From assembly GCF_029688865.1 (NCBI RefSeq), contig NZ_JARUKV010000016.1:46289-110288 (forward strand): a stretch of 64,000 bases of DNA, read 5' to 3'. Positions within the stretch are counted from its first letter, which is position 1; each line of letters begins with the position of its first letter. Below are positions 8,628 to 16,794 of this stretch, one piece after another. Below the pieces are notes generated by a model, which saw nothing but the letters and a program-made list of their open reading frames with translations, ran no database searches and was not told the DNA's origin. This stretch comes from Natronococcus sp. A-GB7. Lineage in GTDB: Archaea; Halobacteriota; Halobacteria; Halobacteriales; Natrialbaceae. The translations under genes were made by a program, and so were the position numbers.

Positions 8628-10502
8628 ATGAATGTCGTGCCGGATACGAGCGTGGTCATCGACGGCCGCGTCTCGGCGACGATCGAAGACGGGCAGTTCG
8701 AGGGAGCGACGATTTCGGTGCCGGAAGCCGTCGTCGCGGAACTCGAGGCGCAGGCCAACGACGGCCTCGACAGCGGCTGGGACGGCCTCTCCGAGCTCCA
8801 GCGGCTCGCGGACCTCGCCGATGAGGGGCGAATCAGCCTTGAGTACGTCGGCGACCGACCGAACGCCATCGAGCGCGGCCACGCCTCCGAGGGCGAGATC
8901 GACGCGCTGATCCGCGACATCGCGGAGGACCTCGGCGCTACGTTCCTGACGAGCGACATCGTCCAGGCCGAGGTCGCCCAGGCGAAGGGTCTCGAGGTCG
9001 AGCACGTCTCGCCGGAGATCCGGGAGGTCGGCACGCTGACGATCGAGGAGTTCTTCGACGACCAGACGATGAGCGTCCACCTGCGGGCCGGTGCCGTTCC
9101 GAAGGCCAAGCGGGGCGAACTCGGCGAGATGCGCTACGAGGAGATCGCGGACGAGCCGCTCGACGAGGAGACGATCGACGAGTACGCCCGCGAGATCGTC
9201 GACGGCGCCAAGGAGTCCCACGACGGCTTCATCGAGCTCTCGGAGCCGGGGATGAAGATCGTCCAGTTCCGGGACTACCGGATCGCGATCGGTCGTCCGC
9301 CGTTCTCGGACGGCATCGAGATCACCGCCGTCCGCCCGATCGCCCAGACCGACATCGAGGACTACGAGAACGCCGACGAACTCAAAGAGCGGCTGCTCGA
9401 GCGCCAGCGCGGCGTCCTCATCTCGGGGGCACCGGGCGCCGGGAAGTCGACGTTCGCCCAGGCGGTCGCCCGCTTCATCTCGAACAACGACTACGCGGTC
9501 AAGACGATGGAGAAACCCCGCGACCTGCAGGTCGGCCCGGAGATCACCCAGTACACCGAACTCGCCGGCGAGATGGAGAAGACTGCCGACGCCCTGCTGA
9601 TGGTCCGGCCCGACTACACCATCTACGACGAGGTCCGCAAGACCGACGACTTCGAGGTCTTCGCGGACATGCGTCTTGCCGGCGTCGGCATGATCGGTGT
9701 CGTCCACGCGACCCGACCGATCGACGCGCTCCAGCGACTCGTCGGCCGGGTCGAACTCGGGATGATCCCCCAGGTCGTCGACACCGTCGTCTACATCGAG
9801 GCCGGAGAGGTCGACACCGTCTACGACGTCCGCACCGAGGTCAAGGTCCCCGCGGGGCTCACCGAGGAGGACCTCGCTCGACCCGTCATCCAGGTCACCG
9901 ACTTCGAGACGGGCGAACCCGACTACGAGATCTACACGTTCAACCGCCAGGTCGTCACCGTCCCGCTCAACGACGAGGAGGGCGGACCCGGCAGCGAGTC
10001 GGGCGTCGACCGCATCGCCAAACAGGAGATCGAACGCGAGATCCGCTCGGTCGCGCGAGGGTACGTCGACGTCGATCTCAAAAGCCAGGACAAGGCGATC
10101 ACCTACGTCGAAGAGGACGACATCTCGAGCGTGATCGGCAAGGGCGGCGGCCGAATCACCGACATCGAGAACCGGCTGGGGATCGACATCGACGTTCGGA
10201 CCCACGACGAGAACCCGAACTACGGCGCCGGAAGCGGCGGTAGCGGCGGCGGGGCGGGCGGAAACGTCGCCGGTTCCCAGCCCGGCGAGATGGTCACGCC
10301 AGAGATCACCTCGAGGCACATCGTCATTCCCGTCGACGGCAGTCACGGCGAGACCGTCGAGGTCCAGGCCGGCGGCGACTACCTCTTCACCGCGACGGTG
10401 AGTCGCGGCGGCGAGATCCAGGTCTCGCGAGGCAGTGCGATCGCCGACGATCTCGAGCAGGCGATCGATCGGAAGGATCCGATCACGGTCGTTCCCTCCT
10501 AA
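8628..10502 (+). CDS. PIN-ATPase-KH protein (PINA family)
   Basis: This 624-residue archaeal protein fuses three parts. Residues 1-130 are a PIN nuclease-like domain (VPDTSVVIDGR with Asp6, and TSDIVQAEVA near 108-116). A PilT/VirB11-like ATPase follows with Walker A GAPGAGKST at 267-275 and VRPDYTIYDEVRKTDDFEVFADMRLAG after it. A KH domain (ISSVIGKGGGRITDIENRLG) lies near residue 500, then a Gly/Ser linker and a small C-terminal domain. Crenarchaeal PINA proteins are reported as Holliday-junction ATPases. The ATG at 8628 starts directly at the PIN domain; the longer upstream frame is antisense to the M20 gene. The gene tail is duplicated downstream. Confidence 0.9.
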   Translation: MNVVPDTSVVIDGRVSATIEDGQFEGATISVPEAVVAELEAQANDGLDSGWDGLSELQRLADLADEGRISLEYVGDRPNAIERGHASEGEIDALIRDIAEDLGATFLTSDIVQAEVAQAKGLEVEHVSPEIREVGTLTIEEFFDDQTMSVHLRAGAVPKAKRGELGEMRYEEIADEPLDEETIDEYAREIVDGAKESHDGFIELSEPGMKIVQFRDYRIAIGRPPFSDGIEITAVRPIAQTDIEDYENADELKERLLERQRGVLISGAPGAGKSTFAQAVARFISNNDYAVKTMEKPRDLQVGPEITQYTELAGEMEKTADALLMVRPDYTIYDEVRKTDDFEVFADMRLAGVGMIGVVHATRPIDALQRLVGRVELGMIPQVVDTVVYIEAGEVDTVYDVRTEVKVPAGLTEEDLARPVIQVTDFETGEPDYEIYTFNRQVVTVPLNDEEGGPGSESGVDRIAKQEIEREIRSVARGYVDVDLKSQDKAITYVEEDDISSVIGKGGGRITDIENRLGIDIDVRTHDENPNYGAGSGGSGGGAGGNVAGSQPGEMVTPEITSRHIVIPVDGSHGETVEVQAGGDYLFTATVSRGGEIQVSRGSAIADDLEQAIDRKDPITVVPS

Positions 10503-10510
10503 GACTCCGA

Positions 10511-10595
10511 CCGCGAGCGAAGCGAGCGGCTTTTTAATGAAGATTTTTGCGCGAGCGGTCGGCTTGCCGACCCGAGCGGAAAAAGGTCCGTGCGT
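10511..10595 (+). repeat. Dispersed intergenic element, copy A
   Basis: The element starts with CCGCGAGCGAAGCGAGCGGC, then TTTTT, then GATTTTTGCGC. A perfect 7 bp hairpin with a TT loop follows (GGTCGGC/GCCGACC, 10557-10572), and it ends in GAAAAAGGTCCGTGCG. The same order of parts recurs at about 25497-25660. It begins 8 bp after the PIN-ATPase stop codon, so it may also serve as that gene's 3' end. The 5' part recurs in shortened form at 10691-10709. Confidence 0.7.
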
Positions 10596-10688
10596 GAGAC
10601 CCAGGACTCGCGCGGGAGCGCGATCGTCGACGACCTCGAGCAAGCGATCGATCGGAAGGATCCGATCACGGTCGTCCCCTCATCGTAG
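10596..10688 (+). pseudogene. Duplicated 3' end of the PIN-ATPase gene
   Basis: This segment repeats 10413-10502 with a period of 183 bp. It still reads in frame as ETQDSRGSAIVDDLEQAIDR, then KDPITVVPSS and a stop, against EIQVSRGSAIADDLEQAIDR, then KDPITVVPS in the gene. Most of the roughly ten base differences are at silent third positions, with only three amino acid changes. It has no start codon or upstream domain, so it is a relic. The dispersed element lies between gene and copy, and a shortened element follows the copy. Confidence 0.8.
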
Positions 10689-10709
10689 AACCGCGAGCGA
10701 CGCGACCGG

Positions 10710-10953
10710 ATCGAGATGAGCATCGGACTCCGTCGACGCCTCCGTTTCGAAGAGTGGGAGTGGGGTTTCCCAATCCCGAATTGGGGTTTAGATAACCAAA
10801 TTCTATAGCGTGTATGTTCATATTCTGCCGATCTGTTCCGGCAGCAGTCCGTGATACCTGCACCCAAACCGAGACTACTAGCAATATAATCGCAAAACAC
10901 TTAACGGAGACAAATGTCTGGCTAGTCGTAGATCAACACCACGTGATTCAACT
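10710..10953. other. Intergenic region upstream of nadE
   Basis: This is an AT-richer stretch without a gene. It holds two small inverted repeats, CCCAAT/ATTGGG (10769-10785) and CTGCCG/CGGCAG (10825-10844). A TATA-like GCAATATAATCG lies near 10880 and could drive nadE, which would then carry a leader of about 45 nt. Confidence 0.5.
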
Positions 10954-11850
10954 ATGGGTGCTAAAAGGAAAACGTTCGTCTACTCGGAGCTCGAGAACGG
11001 TGTCGGACCGTTCATTACTGATCGTGACGCCCTCGAGGCCGTTCGGGATCGGATCACCGACGACCTCCGCCGGACCGTCGCCGACGCCGGCGCGGACGGC
11101 GTCGTCGTCGCGATGAGCGGCGGAATCGACTCAACGGTGACCGCCGCGCTGGCCGTCGAAGCGCTGGGCAGCGATCGGGTACTCGGGCTCGGCTTGCCCT
11201 GTCACAAGAGCGACCGCACGCAGGTCAACGAGGCCCGGACGATCGCCGACGGGCTCGGAATGGAGTTCCGCGAGATCCAACTCCAGCCGCTTCTGGGTGC
11301 CTTCGAGGAGACGGTCGCGGCCGAGTTCGAATCGGAATCAGCCGATCGGCCCAACGAGCGAAATCACGCGATCGGAAACGTTATCGCGCGGCTGCGGATG
11401 TGCTGTGCGTACTACGCCGCAAACCGCGACTCGCGGCTCGTCGTCGGAACGGCGAACCGCTCGGAGCTCCTGGTTGGCTACTTCACGAAGTACGGCGACG
11501 GTGCCGCAGACACGTATCCGATCGGGGACCTCTATAAAACCGAAGTCTGGGCGCTCGCCAAGCGACTCGGCGTGCCGCGTCGCATCATCAGCAAGACCCC
11601 GACCGCCGGCTTCTGGGCAACTCAGACCGACGCCGGCGAACTCGGTGCCCCGTACGACGTCATCGATCCCCTGCTCTACCGCCTCGTCGACGAGGGCCAG
11701 ACCCTCGAGGAGGCGGTCGCCGCCCTCGAGATCGACCCTGATCTCGCTCGCGAGATCGTCTCGCTGTTCGCCGGGACGGCGCACAAGCGGACGACGCCGC
11801 ACACGCCGGGAATCGCGAACCGCGACGGGTTCGCGTCGGTCGATCCCTGA
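10954..11850 (+). CDS. nadE: NAD+ synthase (ammonia-dependent type)
   Basis: This 298-residue enzyme amidates deamido-NAD+ using ATP. The PP-loop SGGIDS is at residues 55-60. GTANRSELLVGYFTKYGDGAADTYPIGDLYKT and PRRIISKTPTAGFW are the conserved deamido-NAD and ATP contacts. There is no glutaminase domain, so the nitrogen donor should be ammonia. The ATG at 10954 gives a roughly 20-residue N-terminal stretch before the common core, as in other archaeal NadE. It converges on the next gene with only 3 bp between. Confidence 0.95.
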   Translation: MGAKRKTFVYSELENGVGPFITDRDALEAVRDRITDDLRRTVADAGADGVVVAMSGGIDSTVTAALAVEALGSDRVLGLGLPCHKSDRTQVNEARTIADGLGMEFREIQLQPLLGAFEETVAAEFESESADRPNERNHAIGNVIARLRMCCAYYAANRDSRLVVGTANRSELLVGYFTKYGDGAADTYPIGDLYKTEVWALAKRLGVPRRIISKTPTAGFWATQTDAGELGAPYDVIDPLLYRLVDEGQTLEEAVAALEIDPDLAREIVSLFAGTAHKRTTPHTPGIANRDGFASVDP

Positions 11851-11853
11851 CCG

Positions 11854-12255
11854 CTACTCGAGGTAGACGTCCGGGTTCCGCCACCAGAACAGTCCCCACG
11901 AGAGCATGAAGCCGACGGCCATCGCGACGATGTCTTGGACGATCTGGGGGAGCCCGAGGTCGACGATCGCGACCAGGACGATCGACGAGCCCAGTGCCGC
12001 GCCCGCAACGACGAACGCTACGTCGCCCGCGATCTGTTCCTGCGATCGGTCCCAGTAGTGCTGGCGACTCTCGTCGTACCAGACGCCGACGTAGATCAAC
12101 ACCGGCGACATGAGCGTGATGACCGTGATCGACTGGTACGCTTCCGGCAGTCCGACCGGAAACAACACGAGCTGGTTGAGTATCTGTGCCAGAATCGACA
12201 TGACGAACAGTCCGGCCAGCAGCCACCCCCACCGCGGCAATCGCTCCTTGTCCAT
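11854..12255 (-). CDS. Haloarchaeal four-helix membrane protein
   Basis: This 133-residue protein has four predicted membrane helices (about residues 9-31, 41-60, 78-97 and 102-124) and a conserved-looking loop WYDESRQHYWDRSQEQIAGD. It ends FWWRNPDVYLE. It carries no known motif. It lies downstream of the winged-helix gene on the same strand, so it could be that regulator's co-transcribed partner. Confidence 0.72.
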   Translation of the reverse strand: MDKERLPRWGWLLAGLFVMSILAQILNQLVLFPVGLPEAYQSITVITLMSPVLIYVGVWYDESRQHYWDRSQEQIAGDVAFVVAGAALGSSIVLVAIVDLGLPQIVQDIVAMAVGFMLSWGLFWWRNPDVYLE

Positions 12256-12300
12256 ACACGGAGGCGATCACCACTGAAAAATAATCCTGCCGCTTCCGGT

Positions 12301-12594
12301 CTACTCCGCGCAGCAGGCGTCTTTCTTCGGGGATTCCTCGACGCCGCTGCCGTCGGCTGCGACGGGTTCCTCGAGGCGGTAGAGGCTCTGTCTGGCGTCC
12401 GCGAAGTAGATATCCTCGTCGACGATGCCGATATCTTCGAGCCGCTCGAGGGCATAACGGACGGTTCGAGCCGAGAGCATCGACTCCTCGACGATCTGTT
12501 TCTGCGTGAGCGGACCGTCGTACTCGAGAACCTTGAAAACGAGTTTCGCGCTCGGTGGCAGATCTTCGAGATCCTCGCCGTCAGTCGCGGTCAT
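12301..12594 (-). CDS. Winged-helix transcriptional regulator (MarR/TrmB-like)
   Basis: This is a 97-residue DNA-binding protein. Residues 10-75 form a winged helix: SAKLVFKVLEYDGPLTQKQI, the recognition helix in ESMLSARTVRYALERLEDIG, then a wing around DEDIYFADARQSLYRL. The tail ends KKDACCAE; the Cys pair close to the C-terminus might respond to redox state or metal, though this is only a guess. A TATA box lies 25 bp before the ATG, so the message should be leaderless. Targets are unknown. Confidence 0.82.
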   Translation of the reverse strand: MTATDGEDLEDLPPSAKLVFKVLEYDGPLTQKQIVEESMLSARTVRYALERLEDIGIVDEDIYFADARQSLYRLEEPVAADGSGVEESPKKDACCAE

Positions 12595-12618
12595 ATTACG
12601 TTTCGAAAGCTCCCAGTA

Positions 12619-12627
12619 GTATAAAAG
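12619..12627 (-). promoter_or_regulatory. TATA box of the winged-helix regulator gene
   Basis: On the minus strand CTTTTATAC lies 25 bp upstream of the ATG at 12594, the spacing expected for a leaderless haloarchaeal transcript. Confidence 0.6.
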
Positions 12628-12809
12628 TTGAGCCTTACAGGGATAGAGATCGACATAATATATCGTCCACTCGGAGCGAGTAAAATGGAGTTGTGGCTTC
12701 TATCGCCCGAAATCTCGACTATTTGACCGACCAGTCAGTCCGGTCCGGTGACTCCTAAAAACGGGTAGCGGGAGCGGGAAGGCCGACCGCGGCTCGGTCG
12801 ATCGGTGAC

Positions 12810-13949
12810 TCAGATCCGTTCCCAGGCGTCGTCGTCGTCGGGATCAGGAAGTTCGCCGACCGATCCCTTGGCGGGAATCGTGGATCCGTCGCTCGTCTCC
12901 GCAGTCTCGTTGCCGAGTTCGAGTTCCGGCCAGGCGGTTCTCTCCCATTTTCCGCGCTCGGAGTGATAGTAGACGACGTCGTCGTTGACGACCGCGAACA
13001 GTCCGCGCTGTCGATCGTGGACGACGCGTGCGTTCGTGTCGATGGCGACGTCGACGACGTCCTCGAGGGTGTCGAGTTCGACGTGGTAGTCGCCGACCCA
13101 CATCGGGATCGATCCCTCCGAGATCCACTCCGCGTAGCGGCGTTCGTGGACGGACCGGCGAGCCGACTCGGCGTCGATCGGACGTCGCGTGTGAACGACT
13201 CCGGCTCCGCCAAGCGCGAGCAGTCCGATCGCCGCCAGTCCGGCGACGACCGCCCCGTTCGGCGACTCTCCGACCTCGACCTGTGCCGTCTCGCTGTGGT
13301 CGGTCGACTCCGCCAGCTCCGTCTCCTCGAACCAGTAGGCGTCCTCGGTCAGCTCGAGCATACTCGACAGCGTCTGCTCGTCGGCGTGGGTTCCCGTATC
13401 GTAGACGGCGACGACCTCGAGCACCGTTCGAACGGTTCCGACGCTTTCGAACTCCGCCTCGACGTCGGCTCGTTCGGCCACGAGTGAGTCGATATCGATC
13501 GTCGTTCCCGACCGTGCGACGTCGTCCTCGATAGTTGCGGCGGTCCGCTCCTCCCGTACCGTCTCCTCCCAGAAGACCGCGTCCTCGTGTTCGGCCTCGT
13601 GGCGGACGCGAACCTCGTGGACGACGTCGGCGTCGTCGCTCGGAACCGACGTCTCCACAGTGAGGGTCAGCTCCGGCGCCTCGGGCAGCGTGTAGACCGG
13701 ATTCTCCTCGAGTTCGGTACCGACTTCCCAGGCACCCTCCTCGACGACCGTCGCGCTCGTCGTCGCTTCGGTCGCGACGCTCTCCTGGTCGATCTCCTCG
13801 GTCGTCGTCGTCGTTCCCGGCGTCGCTGCAACCCAGCCGGCGCCAACGAGTGCGAGCACTCCCACGAGCGCGAGAGCGATCGCGAGGGATCGACCGCGAT
13901 CCGCGATCACCAGATCCAGACGCGGGTTATCGATCACGCTTTCCTCCAC
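12810..13949 (-). CDS. DUF5305-type membrane protein of a surface cluster
   Basis: This 379-residue protein is anchored by two helices, residues 20-42 and 231-252. Between them is an extracellular region that begins with a Thr-rich stretch (ATPGTTTTTEE) and a beta-rich domain (YTLPEAPELTLTVETSVPSD). The part after residue 253 is cytoplasmic, with a Tyr/Trp-rich segment (PMWVGDYHVELDTL) and VVHDRQRGLFAVVNDDVVYYH. The family (DUF5305, from memory) usually lies beside signal peptidase and SipW-type secreted proteins, as here: the peptidase gene is 132 bp upstream on the same strand. It may assist processing or assembly of the secreted products. Confidence 0.78.
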   Translation of the reverse strand: MEESVIDNPRLDLVIADRGRSLAIALALVGVLALVGAGWVAATPGTTTTTEEIDQESVATEATTSATVVEEGAWEVGTELEENPVYTLPEAPELTLTVETSVPSDDADVVHEVRVRHEAEHEDAVFWEETVREERTAATIEDDVARSGTTIDIDSLVAERADVEAEFESVGTVRTVLEVVAVYDTGTHADEQTLSSMLELTEDAYWFEETELAESTDHSETAQVEVGESPNGAVVAGLAAIGLLALGGAGVVHTRRPIDAESARRSVHERRYAEWISEGSIPMWVGDYHVELDTLEDVVDVAIDTNARVVHDRQRGLFAVVNDDVVYYHSERGKWERTAWPELELGNETAETSDGSTIPAKGSVGELPDPDDDDAWERI

Positions 13950-14081
13950 CCGTCAGCCTCCCCCGGTTTTCGTCACGTGTTCGAACCCGAGTATCCCTCG
14001 AGCGAACAGGTCGTTCGGGAGAACTGTTCATACACACGGGAAGAATCCCGATCGTGATAACGGTAGTGGCCCCCCGGATGC

Positions 14082-15239
14082 CTACCGCCACCGACGCAGT
14101 CGACGCCGAAGACGCGTCGAGAGCGAGACGTGGTCGCCGGGACTGCGGATCCGGAAGTCCCCCCGCCCGAACAGGAGTGTGACGACGCCGACGACGACGC
14201 CGACGAGGACGAGATCGACGGCGGCGATCGCGGCGAGGGGATGGATCCCGTGTAACCAGACGAGCAACGAAGGGGGAAGAACGGTCAGATAGCGGTACTC
14301 TCCGACGTGACTGGTGTACTCGCCGGTCTCCTGGGGAGCTGACACCGACAGCGTCGTCGCGTCCGCCGAGCGGGGACCGAGCGTCTGCGATCCGGGCTCG
14401 GCCTCGAGTCCCCCGCCGGCTTCGTGGACGACGACCACCGGGGCGTAGCCCGCGTTCTCGACCTCTCGAGTCAGTTCGCTCGTCTCGCCCGGAGCCAGTA
14501 TCTGGGGATCGTCGGTCGGCGACTCCGTGACCGCGACCTCGTACTCGTAGGTGCCGGCGGGAACCACCATCGCCGCGGTCGCCAGTGCGACGATCACGAA
14601 CACTACGAGCGCGACGGTCCCCCAGAACGCGTAGACGTTCTCCCGGGAGGTCGATCGCACCGTCTCGCGTCGCGCAATGCCCGCGTAATCGAGGAGGATT
14701 CCCACACCGAACAGCGCCACGCCGAGTCCGACCAACACCGAACCCACGCCGTGGCTGTCCCCCGTCGAGACCCCGATGATCGACGCGGCCGTCCCGTACG
14801 CCGACTCGAGTGCACCCTGAACGCCCATTATGCCAGTTCCGAGGTGGGGGACCGTCACGACTTCGCCGCCCGGCTGCCAGGCGACGGCGACGATCTGCTC
14901 GTCGCTCACCGGCGGCTCCTCGCCGCCCTGATCGGTGAAAGGGTTCGCGTCGCCCGCCGTCACGTACCCCTCCGGCGTCTCCTCGACGATCCGGTGGGTG
15001 GTCAGTTCGCCGCCGTGGAGCGCTTCGGCGTCGAAGACGACGACGTCGCCCTCGCTGGGCGAGCCGGCGACGGCGTCCGGTACGGCGACGAACCCGTCGC
15101 CCGCGTCCATCGTCGGCTCCATGCTCCCCGTCGCGACGTAGCCCAGCAGGATCGGCTGGCCGAGCACCTGCCCGACGACGAGCAGGGCGACGGCGAGAAC
15201 GACGAGTCCGGCCGCGCCTCGAGCGAGGAGCGTTCGCAT
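14082..15239 (-). CDS. Signal peptidase I (S26B, ER/archaeal type) with C-terminal extension
   Basis: This 385-residue membrane peptidase cleaves signal peptides at the outer face. The catalytic residues are Ser39 (ATGSMEPTM), His82 (TTHRIVEE) and Asp97 (AGDAN); His replaces the bacterial Lys, as in SipW and eukaryotic Sec11. The core ends near residue 160. A further 220 residues contain two helices, an outward beta domain (residues about 225-320) with VVVVHEAGGGLEAEPGSQTL, and a last helix near 340-362 before an Arg-rich tail. That extension is unusual for a housekeeping signal peptidase. Its neighbours point to a dedicated role on the SipW-type substrates. Confidence 0.9.
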   Translation of the reverse strand: MRTLLARGAAGLVVLAVALLVVGQVLGQPILLGYVATGSMEPTMDAGDGFVAVPDAVAGSPSEGDVVVFDAEALHGGELTTHRIVEETPEGYVTAGDANPFTDQGGEEPPVSDEQIVAVAWQPGGEVVTVPHLGTGIMGVQGALESAYGTAASIIGVSTGDSHGVGSVLVGLGVALFGVGILLDYAGIARRETVRSTSRENVYAFWGTVALVVFVIVALATAAMVVPAGTYEYEVAVTESPTDDPQILAPGETSELTREVENAGYAPVVVVHEAGGGLEAEPGSQTLGPRSADATTLSVSAPQETGEYTSHVGEYRYLTVLPPSLLVWLHGIHPLAAIAAVDLVLVGVVVGVVTLLFGRGDFRIRSPGDHVSLSTRLRRRLRRWR

Positions 15240-15270
15240 TTAGTATCTGTCTCCTGTAGCGAGTGTAAAG

Positions 15271-15278
15271 ATATTAAA
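15271..15278 (-). promoter_or_regulatory. TATA box of the signal peptidase gene
   Basis: Minus-strand TTTAATAT lies about 32 bp before the ATG at 15239. An AGGAG is also present between them (plus-strand CTCCT near 15251), so the leader is short. Confidence 0.5.
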
Positions 15279-15471
15279 CCTGTCTTGTCGATCGGGAGCG
15301 TGTCGAAAGAAGTTGCAACATCGTCAACCCCAGATACGGTTGGTCAAGCCGGGAGCGGGCGGCTCGTCGGCCGGATGAGTCACGATCATAACGGTTCTGC
15401 TCCGGAATCACGCCCCTTCGGAGAGGCGAACGGGTCGAGAGCGGTTTCGGTGGGAAGAACTATCCAATGAA

Positions 15472-15963
15472 CTAGTCTCCGGAGTCGTCTTCCGCTTCAG
15501 CGACAAACGTCACCTCGCTGTCTTCCGTCGGCGCATCCCCGTCGATGTCAAAGATCACGTCCAGATCGAGATCATCATCAGCGTCGATACTGACCGTCGC
15601 TTCCCCGTCAGACAGATCCGTCTCATCGTAGTTGATACGCATATCGTCAGGAACGTCTTCGATACTCAGCTCGACATCGTTCTCACCGTTGTTCTCAACC
15701 GTAATCGCCTCATCGAACCTCGTCTTGGCGTCCTCGTTCAGGTCCTGAACATCGATTTCGATCTGTCCGTCGTTGCCGTCTTCTCCCTCGAGCGTGTCGC
15801 TGTTGACCTCGAAGGCCAGTAACGCGTCGGCGTCACCCGTCGTCCCGAAGTCGACCGTTCGATCCGCCTCGACGGTACTGAACGCGCCGGTACCAAGTGC
15901 TGCGCCGCCGCCGGCGACGATCGTTCCGAGTCCGATGAGCGTGTTTCGTCTATTGAGTTTCAT
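15472..15963 (-). CDS. SipW-type secreted protein, TasA/DUF1102-like
   Basis: This 163-residue precursor begins KLNRRNTLIGLGTIVAGGGA; the Gly/Ala core and following GTGAFSTVEADRTV are the SipW-type export and cleavage signal, with a twin-Arg that could also suit Tat. The mature part of about 130 residues is beta-rich and very acidic, with ITVENNGENDVELSIEDVP, and ends in VTFVAEAEDDSGD. Bacterial TasA and archaeal bundling-pilus subunits share this signal and assemble into fibres. The signal peptidase gene lies downstream on the same strand, 232 bp away. Fibre formation here is inferred. Confidence 0.82.
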   Translation of the reverse strand: MKLNRRNTLIGLGTIVAGGGAALGTGAFSTVEADRTVDFGTTGDADALLAFEVNSDTLEGEDGNDGQIEIDVQDLNEDAKTRFDEAITVENNGENDVELSIEDVPDDMRINYDETDLSDGEATVSIDADDDLDLDVIFDIDGDAPTEDSEVTFVAEAEDDSGD

Positions 15964-16226
15964 AATAGGATTCGCTTGGTCCGGCCGGCGACTGATATCT
16001 CGAGCGAAGTCGCGGGCGGTTCCTGTCTCGATCTATGCCACCCACGCACTTTGTATTTGTGATCCTGAAAGTCTTCTTAGTAAGTTATTAGGGATTCAGG
16101 CCGCCCCAGAATCGACTCTCATCCGGCGTCGTACCGTTTCAGTTCCGGAACGAACGGTGAAACGAACCCGTTGGCCAGTAGGCTTATCTATCGGTAGTCG
16201 GTACTGTGCGCTGTACTGACGTTCTA

Positions 16227-16793
16227 ATGGCGACGAACACGGCCGCCGATGAGACGCAGACGGATCTCGACGAGCCGACGCCGGACCGCGGCGAGATCTT
16301 CGGTTTGCTCTCGAACCAGCGACGCCGGTACGCGATCCACTACTGCAAGCGCGAGGACGGCCCGGTCGAACTCGGGGACCTCGCCGAACACGTCGCCGCC
16401 TGGGAGCTCGAGAAGGAGATTCCGGAGCTGACCGCCGCGGAGCGAAAGCGCGTCTACACCTCCCTCCAGCAGAGCCACCTGCCGACCCTCGAGCGGGCCG
16501 GGATGGTCGTCTTCGACGACCGAACGATCGAACTCACCGAGGAGGCGGCGGAGCTCGACGTCTATCTCGATATCGTCCCGAGCGACAGCGTCCCGTGGGG
16601 GGTCTACTACCTTGGGCTCTCCGCGCTCGCGTCGATCGTGATGGCCGGGTTGTGGCTCGGGGTCGTTCCGACCGAGACGATTCCGGCGCTCGGCTGGACG
16701 ACACTCGTGGTCGGGCTGTTCGCGGCGTCGTCGATCGTCCACGTCGTTCAGAACCGACGGATGCGGCTGGGGGAGATGGAGCACCCCCCATAG
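16227..16793 (+). CDS. Membrane-anchored winged-helix protein (DUF7344-like)
   Basis: This is a 188-residue protein. Residues 20-115 form a winged-helix domain (EIFGLLSNQRRRYAIHYCKR, then VELGDLAEHVAAWE and RKRVYTSLQQSHLPTLERAG). Two membrane helices follow near residues 125-146 and 151-172, then a short basic tail. I chose the ATG at 16227 over one 21 bp upstream because it begins with the acidic linker usual in this family. The next gene begins one base after the stop. A DNA-binding domain tied to the membrane suggests a sensor of envelope or secretion state for the surface cluster. Confidence 0.82.
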   Translation: MATNTAADETQTDLDEPTPDRGEIFGLLSNQRRRYAIHYCKREDGPVELGDLAEHVAAWELEKEIPELTAAERKRVYTSLQQSHLPTLERAGMVVFDDRTIELTEEAAELDVYLDIVPSDSVPWGVYYLGLSALASIVMAGLWLGVVPTETIPALGWTTLVVGLFAASSIVHVVQNRRMRLGEMEHPP

Positions 16794-16794
16794 T

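Noticed and set aside
7437..10643. A 1068-codon open minus-strand frame covering the M20 gene and the antisense of the PIN-ATPase gene
   Set aside because: Only the part below 8516 has peptidase motifs. The rest is antisense to a clear PIN-ATPase-KH gene and is open because high-GC haloarchaeal genes leave stop-free frames on the other strand.
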